A stretch of DNA of 64,000 nucleotides from Okapia johnstoni. Its lineage: Eukaryota; Chordata; Mammalia; Artiodactyla; Giraffidae. Below the pieces are notes generated by a model that ran no database searches, was not told the origin of the DNA, and saw nothing but the letters and a program-made list of their open reading frames with translations. The position numbers and the translations under genes are program-made. Location of the stretch: contig CM044321.1 in NCBI GenBank assembly GCA_024291935.2, positions 65,280,985-65,344,984 of the forward strand, given 5' to 3'. This document shows positions 10,880 to 22,752 of the stretch, piece by piece; within the stretch, counting starts at the first letter, position 1; each line of letters starts with the position of its first letter.

Positions 10880-11530
10880 TTTTTTTTTTCAGTTTATTTT
10901 TTTTAGTTTTATTGGTATGTAGCTGATTTGCAGTGTTGTGTTAGTTTCTGCTGTACAGTAAAAGTGAATAGGTTATACACATACATATATCCCCTCTTTT
11001 TTAGACTCTTTTCCCACATAGATCATTATATAATATTTAGTAGAGTTCCCTGTGCTATGCAATTCTTGTTTAGTCACTAAGTCGTGTCTCACTCCTTTTC
11101 GACCCCGTGGACTCTAGCCCTCCAGGCTTCTCTGTCCATGGGATTTTCCAGGCAAGAATACTGGAGTTGGTTGCCATTTCCTTCTCCAAGGGATCTTCCT
11201 GACCCAGGGATTGAACCCACTGCTCCTGAATTGCAGGCAGATTTCTTACTCCTTAGCTACCAGGGAAGCCTACTTACTATTTTAGTAGGTCCTTATTAGG
11301 TATTTCTTTTATATATAATATTAGTGTAAATGTGTCAATCCCAATCTCCCAATTTATCCCCACCCCCTTTCTCCCTTGGTAATCATAAATTGTTTTCTAT
11401 ATCTGTAACTCTGTTTCTCTTTTGTAAATAAGTTCATTTGTAACCATTTTTTTTTTAGATTCCTCATATAAGCAATAACATATGATACCTGTCTTTCTCT
11501 GTCTGACTTCCATCACTCAGCATGATAATC
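10880..11530 (-). mobile_element. L1 3' UTR, antisense, split by a SINE
   Basis: The left part (10880-11060) reads tgtgttagtttctgctgtac, a ccctcttttttagactc block and ttccctgtgctatgca. The right part (11276-11530) resumes with agtaggtccttattaggtat, then atgtcaatcccaatctccca, and a ctgacttccatcactcagca block. Together they follow the artiodactyl L1 3' end antisense without a gap. The interrupting SINE therefore entered an existing L1. Confidence 0.85.
11061..11275 (-). mobile_element. Bov-tA SINE nested in L1
   Basis: Antisense Bov-A and tRNA regions: tagtcactaagtcgtgtctc, a ggaagt-free core with gggattttccaggcaagaat, gggattgaacccactgctcc, and an end at taccagggaagcc. It interrupts a contiguous antisense L1 3' end. 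Confidence 0.9.
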
Positions 11531-12800
11531 TCTAGGTCCAAGTAACATTACTGATAATGTAGATGAGTTGCTTTTCTAGCTTTAAAGAAATTCAAGAGTT
11601 AGGAATGTCCATAGAGAGAGGAAATGTGGGCTCCATCCTTATTTTGAAAAATGCATTCCAGTGAAATAAATGCCCACATCATAGCCCCCCTGAGAACAAC
11701 AGTTACTCACTGAACAGCAACTTCTTGGACTTCTTAAGGTTATTACATGAATTTGAAATATTTTACTATACCCTGGGAAAATTCAGTTCAAAAAATTGGC
11801 TTTCAATTTGATTTTTTTAGATTGAAAATACTTTAATATTTTTATTTAAATTTTTTTCTCTTTGAAATAATTTTCTTATGTTAAAACTGCAGCTATACCC
11901 TTGCTATTAATTGTTATCTTAATGATGACCAGACCAATAAAGAGGGAAATAAAGTGGTGTCAATACATCATGAACTGCTGCAGTGAACATGTACATGATG
12001 GTTGAGCCCAATGAGGGAGGGTTACAGCAGTAGTTCACTGTTGTGGGTCTATAGGCAGCTTTGTGTTCTCGTGGTCCAGAATTTCTCTTCTCACTGGACT
12101 ATTTTGTGTTTCCATTCATTCTACACTTCTCTAACTTTTTATTATGTGCCTTACATAGTAATTTTCAATAAGACTAAATTTGCTAAGGACTATTACCACT
12201 TTTTCTGAAGAACATCTATATTTGGAACTGTGAAAGTTTAACTGAACTCTTGCTTTCAGGGCACACTGCCAATTATATACCTGAATAATGCTGAGATCAT
12301 GGCCAGGATTGCGATTCCAGAATGATATTGTACTAAAAAGGAAGGATTAAATTAAATGGGTGGAATTTTTTTTTCCCCTGATGACTTCATTCAAGGAAAA
12401 ATCCAAACTCTGGTCCTAATTTGGATTCTGAAAAGACCAAATGATGTTATTCCATTGATTTGCTAATAATACCAAGTTTGATAATGAAGAAAATGCAATT
12501 GAGAAGAATTTTATGTGAAAATTATCTTTAAATATTGTTCACATTGATAAATTCAAGAAATATATAAAGCAAAATGTTTATTTTTAATAACATCATCTGC
12601 TAAATGGTGTTATTCTAATTCAAGAAAGATTTAACATTTCATTACCATTTAACTTCTTTTATTTAGTAATGAAACTTATTGATTGGTTATTTTTATTTCA
12701 CTTGCATATATTGCACTAAAAACTGGGACAATGGTCTCATATTTTTCATAAGCATCCCTACCTGAATTCCTTGCAAAGCGCTGAGAAAAATTCTATTAAA
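11531..12800. other. Unassigned AT-rich stretch
   Basis: About 1.3 kb of AT-rich sequence with no recognised repeat and no open frame above about 70 codons. Confidence 0.4.
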
Positions 12801-12816
12801 AAAATTTCCTCATCTT

Positions 12817-13116
12817 GGGCTTCCCTGGTGGCTCATTTCTAAAGAATCTGCCTGCTAATGCAGGAGACAAAAGTTCGATCTCTGATCTGGGAAGTTCCCA
12901 CATGCCAAGGAACAGCTAAGCCTGTGGGCCACAAATACTAAGCCCCTGCAACTGCTGAAGCCCAAGTGCCCTAGAGCTCATGTTCCACAACTAGAGAAGC
13001 CACGGCAATGAGAAGTCCGCACATCACAACTAGAGAGTCGCCCTGCTTGCTGCAACTGGAAAAAAGCCCATGCAGCAACAAAGACCTAGCACAGCCAGAA
13101 AGAAATAAATTTTTTA
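12817..13116 (+). mobile_element. CHR-type SINE, long form
   Basis: Sense head gggcttccctggtggctcat, box B aagttcgatctctgatctgg, a body of cca/aag-rich units with ctagagaagccacggcaatg, and an A-rich tail. It is flanked by a 16-bp direct repeat with one mismatch, aaaatttcctcatctt at 12801-12816 and aaaattccctcatctt at 13117-13132, a clear target-site duplication. Confidence 0.92.
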
Positions 13117-13132
13117 AAAATTCCCTCATCTT

Positions 13133-13804
13133 TTCATAATTAAATATACCAATACTGTAAATTGGTAATAAAAAAAATCTACTTGAGTTGATTTAGTAAA
13201 TATAAGGGATTCTTATTTATAAAATAAATGTGTTCCTGACAATGGTAAACAGATAATGCACTATCACTTCAAAATACTAGAAATTATGTGTTCAATAAAT
13301 CTTATTTTAGATGTTCAAAGGGAATTTTTAGTGGAATTTCTTTGTAAATACCACTTTGTTTTTGATAATTCATTTTTTAGGCCAAATTTGCATCATAAAT
13401 ATACATTACATAAATAATTTATTGAAGACTCTCATTCTGTGTACTTCTACTGGAGAGAAAAATTGCTAAGTTTGGTTTATTTTTCTCAATCCTGCTTTCC
13501 TTACCACCCCGAGCATTTCCTCAGTCCAGGGCTTGCATGAACTTTGAAAGGAGGGTCTGAAATCTGGGTGTCACTATGTCACATACACCCCATTTGCAGG
13601 ATGACAGAGGGAAAGTGAGTCATGATCTCTGATCTCTGCAAGCACTTATCAAGAGCTGCATGAGAAGTCTAGAAACAGTTCACCCCAGGACCTTCCATGC
13701 CCTTATTAGAATTGTATAAAAGAGAAAATGAGTCAAAGGTGAACATCCGACTCTATAAAAAGTATTCTGCCTTTGGTATTGGATATGACATTTCATTTCT
13801 AGGA
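13133..13804. other. Unassigned non-coding stretch
   Basis: AT-rich at first, then a less AT-rich part from 13490. No recognised repeat, RNA or coding region. Confidence 0.4.
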
Positions 13805-14080
13805 AGCACAGTATGATGTAGTGGTTAAGAGCATAAGCTGGGCATCAGACAGCTCAAAGTGCACGTGTGACACTTAGGGTTGCTCCACTTCAGGGTAATT
13901 TACTTAACCTTTCTTTAACTTTCGTTTCCTCATTTGTTATAGAGCCTTGAAATTATACCTACCTCCTAGAGTTATTCTGAGAGTTAATGAGATAATACAT
14001 GAAATCACTAGCATGTCTGGTACCACCTAGTAAGAACTGGATAAAAATGTGGGGTTGTTGCTTCGTTATCATTATCATCT
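13805..14080 (+). mobile_element. MIR SINE, nearly full length
   Basis: The blocks run in the canonical order: gatgtagtggttaagagcat, a region equivalent to the box B, tttacttaacctttctttaa, tttcctcatttgttatagag, ctacctcctagagttattct, and gagttaatgagataatacat. It is one of the best-preserved ancient repeats in the window. Confidence 0.9.
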
Positions 14081-14349
14081 ATGGAAAAATAAAGGAGAAG
14101 CTCTAGGAAAATACAGGACAAAGCAGAGTCCTTAACCTTCTAGGATTAAAAACATTATCATTGGCAAAAAAGGACAATTCTGAATTCAGTTATGAATCAC
14201 AGCACTCAAAATAAGGTAAAATCAAGATACTTTCCTCCTACTAAAATCCCTGTTACTCAAATATTTTCTATTTATTTAATTTACATTGTATAATAAATGA
14301 CAGTGTTAGAGCAAAAAAAAAAATAAGACTAGTCTAGAGTTAACCAACC
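14081..14349. other. Unassigned non-coding stretch
   Basis: No recognised element. Short A-run at 14315-14324. Confidence 0.35.
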
Positions 14350-14358
14350 TGACTGAAA

Positions 14359-14574
14359 TGTAGTAGTGCTAAGTGTTAGTCACTGAGTCGTGTCTGACTC
14401 TTTGTGACCCCATGGACTATAGCCCACCAGGCTCCTCTGTCCATGGGATTCTCCAGGCAAGAATACTAGAGTGGGTTGCAAATCCCTTCTCCAGGGGGTC
14501 TTCCCGACCCCAGGATCAAACCTGGGTCTCCTGCATTGCAGGCAGATTCTTTACCATCTGAGATACAGGGAAGT
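14359..14574 (-). mobile_element. Bov-tA SINE
   Basis: Antisense full-length form (gtgttagtcactgagtcgtg, a ccatgggattctccaggcaa block, gcattgcaggcagattcttt, gggaag end). The 9-bp repeat tgactgaaa occurs at 14350-14358 and 14575-14583, consistent with target-site duplication. Confidence 0.93.
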
Positions 14575-14583
14575 TGACTGAAA

Positions 14584-16691
14584 CGTACAGCTTGCAAATT
14601 TCCCACATCCGTTCAAAGTAGTATATTTCACAGTGAGCAATATTCAGATGTGTGGAAGTGGTTATTAGCTTGTGAACAACAAACGTCTCGAGAAACTTGT
14701 TTCCATAGATTTCTGTATAGTGAATTATCTCTAAGGAGACACTTGTACCGCTTATGTGATCTTCCTCTGGTCTCAATTTCAGATTAGCAGATGCATTCTT
14801 AATTTTACACTAGTTTCTTGTTGAATTTTTAAGAAGCAATCTAATTGGGAAAAGTTGGAAAGAGTGTTAAAAACATTTTAGTTATTCATAATTCCTAATT
14901 ATTCAGTATCCATATCCTATTATGATTTGAGTATCCCTGCATGACATCATTTTGGCTAATGATTGTGTTTCAAGATTCATCATCTCTACTCTGATAGAGT
15001 GATGAAAGTGTCTAGGAAAATATTGTATTACTTTTGAGGAATAGAGAGATTTAGGTAAAGTAATTTTATTTAAATTATGACTGAAAATATGACTCAGTCA
15101 AAAATAGATTTGCTCTTGCATTTCAGAAATTTCAATTTATTTTTAAGAAAATAAGAAATGTTATTGAGAGGTACTGTACACAGTATTGCATTTTTTCATA
15201 CTGTGTGCACTGTCTTAATTCACTAATTTATATTTCTTAGGAAAACTATCTGACCTTGACTAATATTCATTAATGTAAGTGATTTTATATAAAAGATCTT
15301 CAATCTTTCCTTAGGTGCTTTTCAGAATTATTACAGAAATAATCTCCAGAATCTCTGTGGTTCTGTCTATCACAAGTCCATATGATGTAAAATGGGTTTT
15401 AAAAACATTCATCTTTGAGATTAAGCCACTTAGATTAAAAAGAAGTGTCTCTGCATATTTAACAACCTGGCTGAAAAACCTAATGTAGAATTTGAAATAT
15501 GTCTGATGAGTTTTGCCTGATCTTTCTGGTCCACTCTTCATCATATTCATTACATACATCTTACAAATCTCTTTTAAACGAGAACATTGATAAGATTTTT
15601 CTTAACTTACACTGTTGTCATAGAGGTGGTTGCCAAGCTCATACATCCAATGAATGGAAACAAATGCTTTTCGAAATAAATGTCAGCTCTGTGTTTATAT
15701 CTGATGAGGGCTTTAAAGTTGGGCCATTAGAACTGAATAGTCTAACAATGTAACTCAGAAAGATATGTGTACCTATATATATGTATGTGTCTGTGGGGGG
15801 TGGGGTGGGGGGTGTTTTTCTACTATATGTATATATAAAATATAAAACATATATGATTTTTTCTTCTTTTTTAAACTATAGTGCTGTGCATAACTTTTGG
15901 CTTAGTGCTCTGTCTTCTAGATCAGTGGTATTCAAATATTTTGAATGTACACTCTATCAATAATATTTTAAAGCAAACATCCTTTCTGTTCACAGTTATA
16001 TTATAAATTCTTTGTACTACTACACTCATATGCATATTATAATTATACAGAAAAAAATAAAAACTGAGGGCGATTTATTTTATTAACACTACAGAAATAC
16101 TTCCTCACTTTTGCTCTGTCTGATTTGAAAGCTTGGAAAATCTCAGTATTACACATGTTTCAAAGGTCTGGATCTCAGCTAGTTTTATTTTGTTATTTGT
16201 CTTTAACTGGTCTTTTTATTGGATATAGTTGATAACTTACCACCCCCTCCTTTAAGTCTTGCCTAACTTCTTCTAATCAGTACAGATGTATTTATTAGTA
16301 TTCAAAACCTTCTCAAAAGAGTCTAGAAAATTTAAATATTGGTTTACCAAGTTTTGGAATATAATAATATTCACTCAAAGAATAATCATGAGATAAGTCT
16401 GTGAACACTGGGAACCCACTGTGAGACAGTCTTGGATCAAAACTCTATGTTTTTCTGTTTTCTACTATAGAGTCTTGAGCCAAAACTCTACCTTTTCCTG
16501 TTTCCTGCTAGTTGCAATGATGCTTCCATTAAATGAGGCTGAGATATCAGAAATTCCTTAGATACTGTAGAGGAGGAAGCCAGAAACTTAGGGAGATGAA
16601 AATTTTCAATTGAGTTTTGCTGCGAGACTCCCCTTTTCACCTTTACCATGTACCCAGAAAGGATCCTCAAGAACACTCTTAACCAAGGAAT
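14584..16691. other. Unassigned AT-rich stretch
   Basis: About 2.1 kb with no confident repeat or gene. A G-rich tract (three G-runs) lies at 15795-15812. Around 15918-16150 the sequence starts like a hAT element (cagtggtattcaaa) but I cannot confirm it. Open frames reach about 85 codons without recognisable domains. Confidence 0.4.
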
Positions 16692-16703
16692 AAAATACAT
16701 ATT

Positions 16704-16903
16704 GGGCTTCCCAGGTGGCTCAGTGGTAAAGAATCTGCCTGCCAGTGCAGGAGACACAGGAGATGTGGGTTCAATCCCTGGGTCTCCCCTGGAGAAGGAA
16801 ATGGCAACGCACTGAAAAATCCCATGGACAGAGAAGCCTGGGGGGCTACCATCCGTAAGGTTGCAAATGAGTCAGACACAACCTAGTGACTGAGCATGCA
16901 CAC
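16704..16903 (+). mobile_element. Bov-tA SINE
   Basis: Sense copy with gggcttcccaggtggctcag head, ggttcaatccctgggtctcc and a gcaaatgagtcagacacaac end. It is flanked by aaaatacatatt (16692-16703) and aaaatatatatt (16904-16915), a 12-bp target-site duplication with one mismatch. Confidence 0.93.
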
Positions 16904-17173
16904 AAAATATATATTAGCTATGTAAGGATTAATATGTTTGAAAAATGCTAGGGAATGCATGTCTTGTTAGGCTCAGTATGAAAGTTTCAAAAAGTCCTGG
17001 CTTTGAAACTAGTTCCCTGACTTAGAGCCTGATGGAATCGCCTGTTGGCAGAGTCCCGTGGCTATAATTAATTACCAGAAAATGGTCATCTATTACTGAA
17101 ATAAACAGTAGGCTATTGTGGTCATCACAACAGTTTAACTCATGAATGTCTTTGTTGGTAGTTAATTGATCAT

Positions 17174-17387
17174 GGGGGCTTCCCCCGTGGCTTGGTGGTA
17201 AAGAATTCACCTGCCAGTGCAGGAGATGCAGGTTCGATCCCTGGGTCAGGAAGATCCCCTGGAGAAGGAAGTGGCAACCCACTCCAGTATTCTTGCCTGG
17301 GAAATCCCATGGACAGAGGAACCTGGTGGGCTACACTCCATGGGTTTGCAAAAGAGTTGGACACTGCTTAGCGAGTAAACAACAACA
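17174..17387 (+). mobile_element. Bov-tA SINE
   Basis: Complete sense copy ending in an acaacaaca tail. A perfect 10-bp target-site duplication, aattgatcat, lies at 17164-17173 and 17388-17397. Confidence 0.95.
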
Positions 17388-17397
17388 AATTGATCAT

Positions 17398-18559
17398 TGA
17401 TCCTATGATCCCTAGAACTAGAACTAAATAGGGAGGCTTGTAAAGTTAGGCTTCATTAAAAAAAAACAAAAAACCAAAGAAACAAAAAAAACACCTAAAT
17501 CTGGAAATGAAGTGTGATTTGAGTTACATGAGTGAGAGTTGTAGTTACTCTCTCAACGTCCAGACATGAACCAGTTCACAGATCCTTGCAAAAATATCCT
17601 AAGATGTTGGAATGACTATGTACTTTGCAAGTTTCCTTCTATGTGTTCTCAGAGAGACTTACAGCCACTTACCATAAAAACTCTGAGTTGAGGAAATAAA
17701 TGCCAAGGAAATGTGAGCATTATTGGCTACTGACTTTGAATTATATAATTCTCTTTAAGACTCAGGATGGAGATCAGGGGTCAAGTGGAGTTGGCCCCTG
17801 CCTGTCTACAATGGGTCACAGTGTCCATGTGCATTTTCTGTACCATAGTTATTTCTCTGGTTCCTGCAGGCATAGTTGTAACAGACAAATTTGGCTACTA
17901 ACAGATTCCCCAGAATAACTGTCTGATAAAAAGAGTGAAGGCTATTATGGAAGGGTGGGCCAAACATAAGACTCTGAAACTGCATCTCTAACTAAAAAGT
18001 TACACATAAGCAGTACTGCCCCTCATGGTGAATCATAACACACATTAGTGCCACATACAAAGACATAAAATATTCAGAGATTTCTAGTTTATTCTCAGAT
18101 AAGGCAACATATTTTTTTTTTCTGTGCAGAAAATGGAAGAGTCTAGGAGAATGACGAGATTATTGTAAAGCCATCAGGGGGTGATTCAATTATACTTACT
18201 GTTCTAGGTATAGTCTATTTTCTAAAAACACCACTGCCCTGTACCTGCTATGCAGCTGTTTTTCCAGAAAATGCTTTTGAAGACTATCCTAATAAACAGA
18301 GAACAACTAGAAGCAATTTGCCTTCATCTGAAAGGCAACAGCAGTACCCTTATGCTCTGTGCTGCTGTGCTGTTACTAAGAAGGCAAAACGAACTCTGGT
18401 GCTCATCTGTCCTCTAAACCGTGACCATCTCATCATTTCATTTTCACTCTGATAGGTGATAACGTGTTCCAGCACCTTTGTGGCAAGAGTGAGTCGATAC
18501 CTTTGATACCCTGTCTGGTAGAACACATTTTCCCAAAAAGTCTGCACTGGTATCTCCAA
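17398..18559. other. Unassigned stretch with A-rich patch
   Basis: Contains an A-rich tract at 17458-17493 (A-runs broken by single C and G bases). No confident repeat or gene elsewhere. Its right part grades into a MaLR LTR. Confidence 0.4.
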
Positions 18560-19108
18560 CCCCACATACTTTTAATGCAACGGGATTCTGGCATGCCTCC
18601 CACTCAAAAGTAGAGTCAGTTCTACATTCCCGTCCCCAAAACTGGGTGGGCTTTTCTAACTCCTTCAACCAGAAGAGCACGTCAGAAAGTGGTGCGATGT
18701 GTCCTACCAGACTCGGTCGTAAAAAATAAAATGCTTTAGATTCTATTCAGTAGGTTATTTGTCCCGGAAGCCTCCACCTGCTATAGAAGCAGAAAGACTC
18801 TTACTGTAAGGAAATAGAAAAATCATACAGAGAGACCTGAGATTACATGAAGGGAGATACCTTGCCTTCCTCCAGCTGCCTCAGCACCCCATCCATTCCA
18901 GTGCCAGCCACAATCTGACTGCAGCTACATGAGAGATTCTGAGCCAGAGCTGCCCAGCCAAACCCTCCACTTATTCTTGACCGTAGAAACCTTGAGAGAT
19001 AATGAAATGATTGTTGTTGTTTTAAGTGGTTGAGTTCCTTGGTGGCTCAAGTGTTTTAAGTCTCTAGATTTTGGAGTGATTTGTTACACAACAGTAGAGC
19101 CCAAACAC
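18560..19108 (+). mobile_element. MaLR LTR (MLT1-like), diverged
   Basis: Several blocks follow the MLT1 order: aaactgggtgggcttttcta with a cagaaagtggtgcgatgtg stretch, then acaatctgactgcagctaca, gagattctgagccagagctg, a gaccgtagaaaccttgagag block, ttgttgttgttttaag and a gatttgttacacaacagtag end. A short foreign insert near 19027-19055 resembling a SINE head interrupts the end. Family level is secure; subfamily is not. Confidence 0.65.
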
Positions 19109-19549
19109 CTGGTAAGATATACGCCTGTCCACGGTGGAATATAAACCCAATGAAAATGTATGTGCTTGTCATCTCAGAGAAATTTCTGGTACTCCTGTAA
19201 TACAGGGCATGTCAGGATATTACATCCAAAGTGAAGACAAGTTTCTATGTTTTGCAAAACTCCCACCACTTAAGAAAGGAGCTTTGGGGATTTTGAAGGC
19301 AACGATTTATCACATTTGGGAGCAACTAAACCAGGGCTGCATTGTAAGAAGCTCCGCTACTTGGACCTTATGTCACAATGAATATAACATTGTTCAGTAT
19401 TCACTATGATAGATTGGGATACTCTAGGGATCTTGTGGGAAACCCTATAAGGAGAATTGTGGTGCAATGTCTTGAATCCCAGAGCAGAACTGTACTTTTT
19501 CCAGGGAATATTTATTCTCTTTGAAAGAAATAACCCCTAGTTATTAAGC
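19109..19549 (+). other. Unassigned, possibly MaLR internal sequence
   Basis: Directly follows an MLT1-like LTR in the same orientation and holds a 91-codon frame (19134-19409) without domains I can name. Position alone suggests a degenerate MaLR internal region. I see no retroviral motif that proves it. Confidence 0.25.
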
Positions 19550-19763
19550 CTTGTGCTCAGTGGTGTCTGACTCTTGGCTACTCCATGGACTGTAGCCCAC
19601 CAGGCTCCTCTGTCTGTGGAAGTTTCCAGACAAGAATATTGGAGCGGGTTACCATTTCCTTCTTGAATCAGGGGATCTTCCTGAATCAGGGATCAAACCC
19701 ACGTCTCTTGCATCTCCTACTTTGGCAGAGGGATTCTTTACCACCAGTGCCACCTGGGAAACC
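19550..19763 (-). mobile_element. Bov-tA SINE
   Basis: Antisense copy: ctcagtggtgtctgactctt, a ccaccaggctcctctgtctg block, gggatcaaacccacgtctct, and the end gccacctgggaaacc. Contains a small local duplication in the middle (gaatcagggatct-type units at 19674-19693). Confidence 0.9.
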
Positions 19764-20746
19764 ATCGAGCTTTAGGGATACCAAGCGGTCAAGCAAATCG
19801 AGTGTCTATCAGAAGCAGGGTGTTTTTTGACCCACTGAGCCATAAATTTGGACTGTGGATCAACATCAGTTATAGAGTTAGGTTAGAGCAGGTATTGAAG
19901 GCACTAGTATGCCACATGGTCAGGTGGCTCATAGTCTTAATGCATCTGCATTTGCTGCATTGCCTACCTCTCCCTCACCTACAACCAAGGCATCACGGGA
20001 ACTGAGGAGCATATTCAAGCCTGATTTAGAGACGCGTCAGTACAATATGCTAGAACCAATCCGACGTGGGATGCTGCAGGTTTATACCTTACCTGAGGGG
20101 TATCCAACAAGTGTGACCAGGAAGGTAAATTCCCCAGTGATCAGAATTTCAAGTGATACATATGCTTGTCCACTTTGCTTAGAAAGAAAAATGAACAGAG
20201 GTGTGGAACTATAGATTCATGGGAAGCTATGAATGATTCTGTGGGATGACCTGATATTTGTAAGGAAGAAGATTGAAGGATTGGCAATAAGGATTCCCAG
20301 AAAGGAAGTATGTCAAATGAAGTCTCAGAGGTTACCCAGAGTGTGAGAATATCCATTTTACACGTGAATTCTCTGCAAGGGGATTCTCCTCGGGTCTTTG
20401 AGACCATTTCAGGTGGTCCACAGATTCAGAACTGTTTTCATAATAATATTAAGACATTATTTGAAGTTTTTGCTCATAATGTTTCGTGGGTATAGAGTGG
20501 TATTTTCTGGGGCTACATGATAGGTGACAGTTCACCATGTTGGTTATCAAATCAGATATGAGACTTTGGCTGTCTTCTAGTAAGACAGACATTAAAGAGA
20601 CTTGCAAAAATGTAAAATAATGCTGTGCTAATCAGCCGCTATTTTATTTTTCATAAAAACCTGTGTGTCGATAAAGACTGGAATGAATTATTAATTAAAA
20701 CTTGAACAAAATACATTTCAAAATTTTCTCAATTTCTGTTTATAAT
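19764..20746. other. Unassigned, possible old retroviral interior
   Basis: Continues the unassigned stretch downstream of the 18.6-19.1 kb LTR. It holds three 60-100 codon frames in different phases (19802-20005, 19909-20214, 20310-20495). The frames look like a broken longer reading frame, but I recognise no domain with confidence. Confidence 0.25.
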
Positions 20747-20760
20747 ATATATAGTCCACA

Positions 20761-20982
20761 GTTTTCCCAGGTGATACTAGTGGTAAAGAACCTGCCTGCC
20801 AAAGCAGAAGACTTAGGAGACACAGGTTGGAATCCTGGGTCTGGAGGATCCCCTGTAGTAGGAAATGGCAACGCACTCCAGTATTCTTGCCTGGAAAATT
20901 CCATGGATAGAGGAGCCTGGCGAGTTACAATCCATGGGGGTCACAAAGAGTCAGACACAACTGAGCATAGACGCACACAAGA
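20761..20982 (+). mobile_element. Bov-tA SINE
   Basis: Sense copy (ttttcccaggtgatactagt head, ggaaatggcaacgcactcca, cacaaagagtcagacacaac end). Flanked by atatatagtccaca (20747-20760) and atatacagtccaca (20983-20996), a 14-bp target-site duplication with one mismatch. Confidence 0.94.
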
Positions 20983-20996
20983 ATATACAGTCCACA

Positions 20997-21805
20997 CCAA
21001 TGAAGTACTTTGAAGTCCACAATAGTTTTTAGGAAATGAAGGGGTCCTAAGACCAGGAAGTTTAAGAGCCACTCTCCTAGTCTGTCTCATGCTTTGTTGT
21101 CATATTTATTTGTGCATTTGGTTCACTTGCCCACGTGTTTGTCTACCAGATTGTATTCTGTTAGATTATTAATATAACCATTTCTTCAACTTAACAAGGC
21201 CATTCGGATCTGGATCTTTATGAGTTAAGAAGATTCACCATTTCTCTTTCCCTCATTTTTGATCCCTCTACAAATGAAAAAAAAAAAGCTGCTCTCTATT
21301 TTATCAGATAACATCTTGATGAAAATATTTTCTCTCCCTTGGCACAGATTGATCATGGCTGGGAAGCCACTGATAATTATTCTTTGTCATGGTTCACCAA
21401 ATGATGATGCATCCATCCCACACTTAAGTGGTCTGAACCACATTTCCCCACTTTATTACTGATTTGCTCTTTCGGGAAAAAAACCAAAGCCATAGCAAAG
21501 TCACATGGCTACACTAGACCGCAGTCTTTTACTATCCCAGGTTTCTCCTTCTAGTCTACAAGCTTACTGGAAAGACTCAAACTCAACAGCTTTGTTTTCT
21601 GTGGTGGGTAACCCCTGGAGCGTGTGCCCAGTTCTTTCAGCCTTTCACCTGTTGCTTTCTGCTGGAGCCTCTGTAGTCTCCTCTGGGCATGTACAGTTAG
21701 GGGTCAGTCAGTCCTTTATATGTGGATTTTGAGTATCTTTGTAGCTACCGCCTCTCCAGAATTTTTCCCCTTAATTTCCTGTGACTCTTATAGCCTCAAA
21801 TACTA
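20997..21805. other. Unassigned non-coding stretch
   Basis: No repeat family or gene recognised. Two overlapping frames of 75 and 87 codons (21505-21732, 21624-21887) carry no recognisable domain; the second runs into a SINE. Confidence 0.4.
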
Positions 21806-21813
21806 TCATTATT

Positions 21814-22126
21814 GGGCTTCCCTGATAGCTCAGCTGGTAAAGAATCTGCCTGCAATGGGGGAGACCTGGGTTCGATCCCTGGGTTAGGAAGATCCCCTGG
21901 AGAAGGGATAGGCTACCCACTCCAGTATTCTTGGGCTTCCCTGGTGGCTCAGCTGGTAAAGAATCCACCTGCAATGCGGGAAACCTGGATTCAATCCTGG
22001 GGCTGGAAAGATCCCCTGGAGAAGGGAAAGGCTACACACTCCAATATTCTGGCCTGGAGAATTCCATGGACTGTATAGTCCATGGGGTCACAAAGAGTCA
22101 GACACAACTGAGCAACTTTCACTCAC
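21814..22126 (+). mobile_element. Dimeric Bov-tA SINE
   Basis: Same head-stub-head architecture as the copy at 7.8 kb: a first head with stub ending gtattctt, then a second complete head and body ending caactttcactcactc. The 7-bp repeat tcattat at 21806-21812 and 22127-22133 is a plausible target-site duplication. Confidence 0.92.
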
Positions 22127-22133
22127 TCATTAT

Positions 22134-22752
22134 CAGAACACTTTACAGCATAAGAATGTCACTTTCTTCTTGAGTTGTAACCATCCTGTGCTTCACAGAA
22201 AAGGAGGGTGTCCCCAGGAGAGGTTATACAAATGTGAATCGGACCCAGTGAGTCCCTTCCTTCACAGTTCCCTCCTTCTTGACCCTAGTTTTTGTTTGGC
22301 TTTAGAGACTTTCAGTACTTTGAAATAGTTGGATTTTTTTTGTTTTGTTAATAGAGTTTATAATAATTATCTTTGGAAGGTTAATTTATTTTAAGGTAAA
22401 CCACTGTTATCAGACTGTCATTTGATTTTTAAAAATACTTTACAGTTTTTAAGAGTAATTTTTACAGTTTTAACACTAATATAAATTTATGTTTATGTCA
22501 AATCCCTGGGCTTATGAATAAAAGATGCTCCCTTTAAAATTTATAATCAAATAGAAATAAAGTCATTATTGATCATGTGTTTTACTTTGCTAGCTCCCTT
22601 TTATATACATACACAGACACATTCTTATTCTTGCAGACAGAAATCTATTTCTATGAGGACTAAGCTATTGAGAGATAGTGTTTCTTGTGGGAAAGTAGAT
22701 AAGGAAACTTCAACTCCTACCTTTGCTCCTAGAACACTAGCTGCTTTAGGAC
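22134..22752. other. Unassigned AT-rich stretch
   Basis: No repeat or gene recognised. Confidence 0.4.

Noticed and set aside
15918..16150. hAT/MER-type DNA transposon starting cagtggtattcaaa
   Set aside because: Only the first bases resemble a hAT end; no matching far end or body could be recognised.
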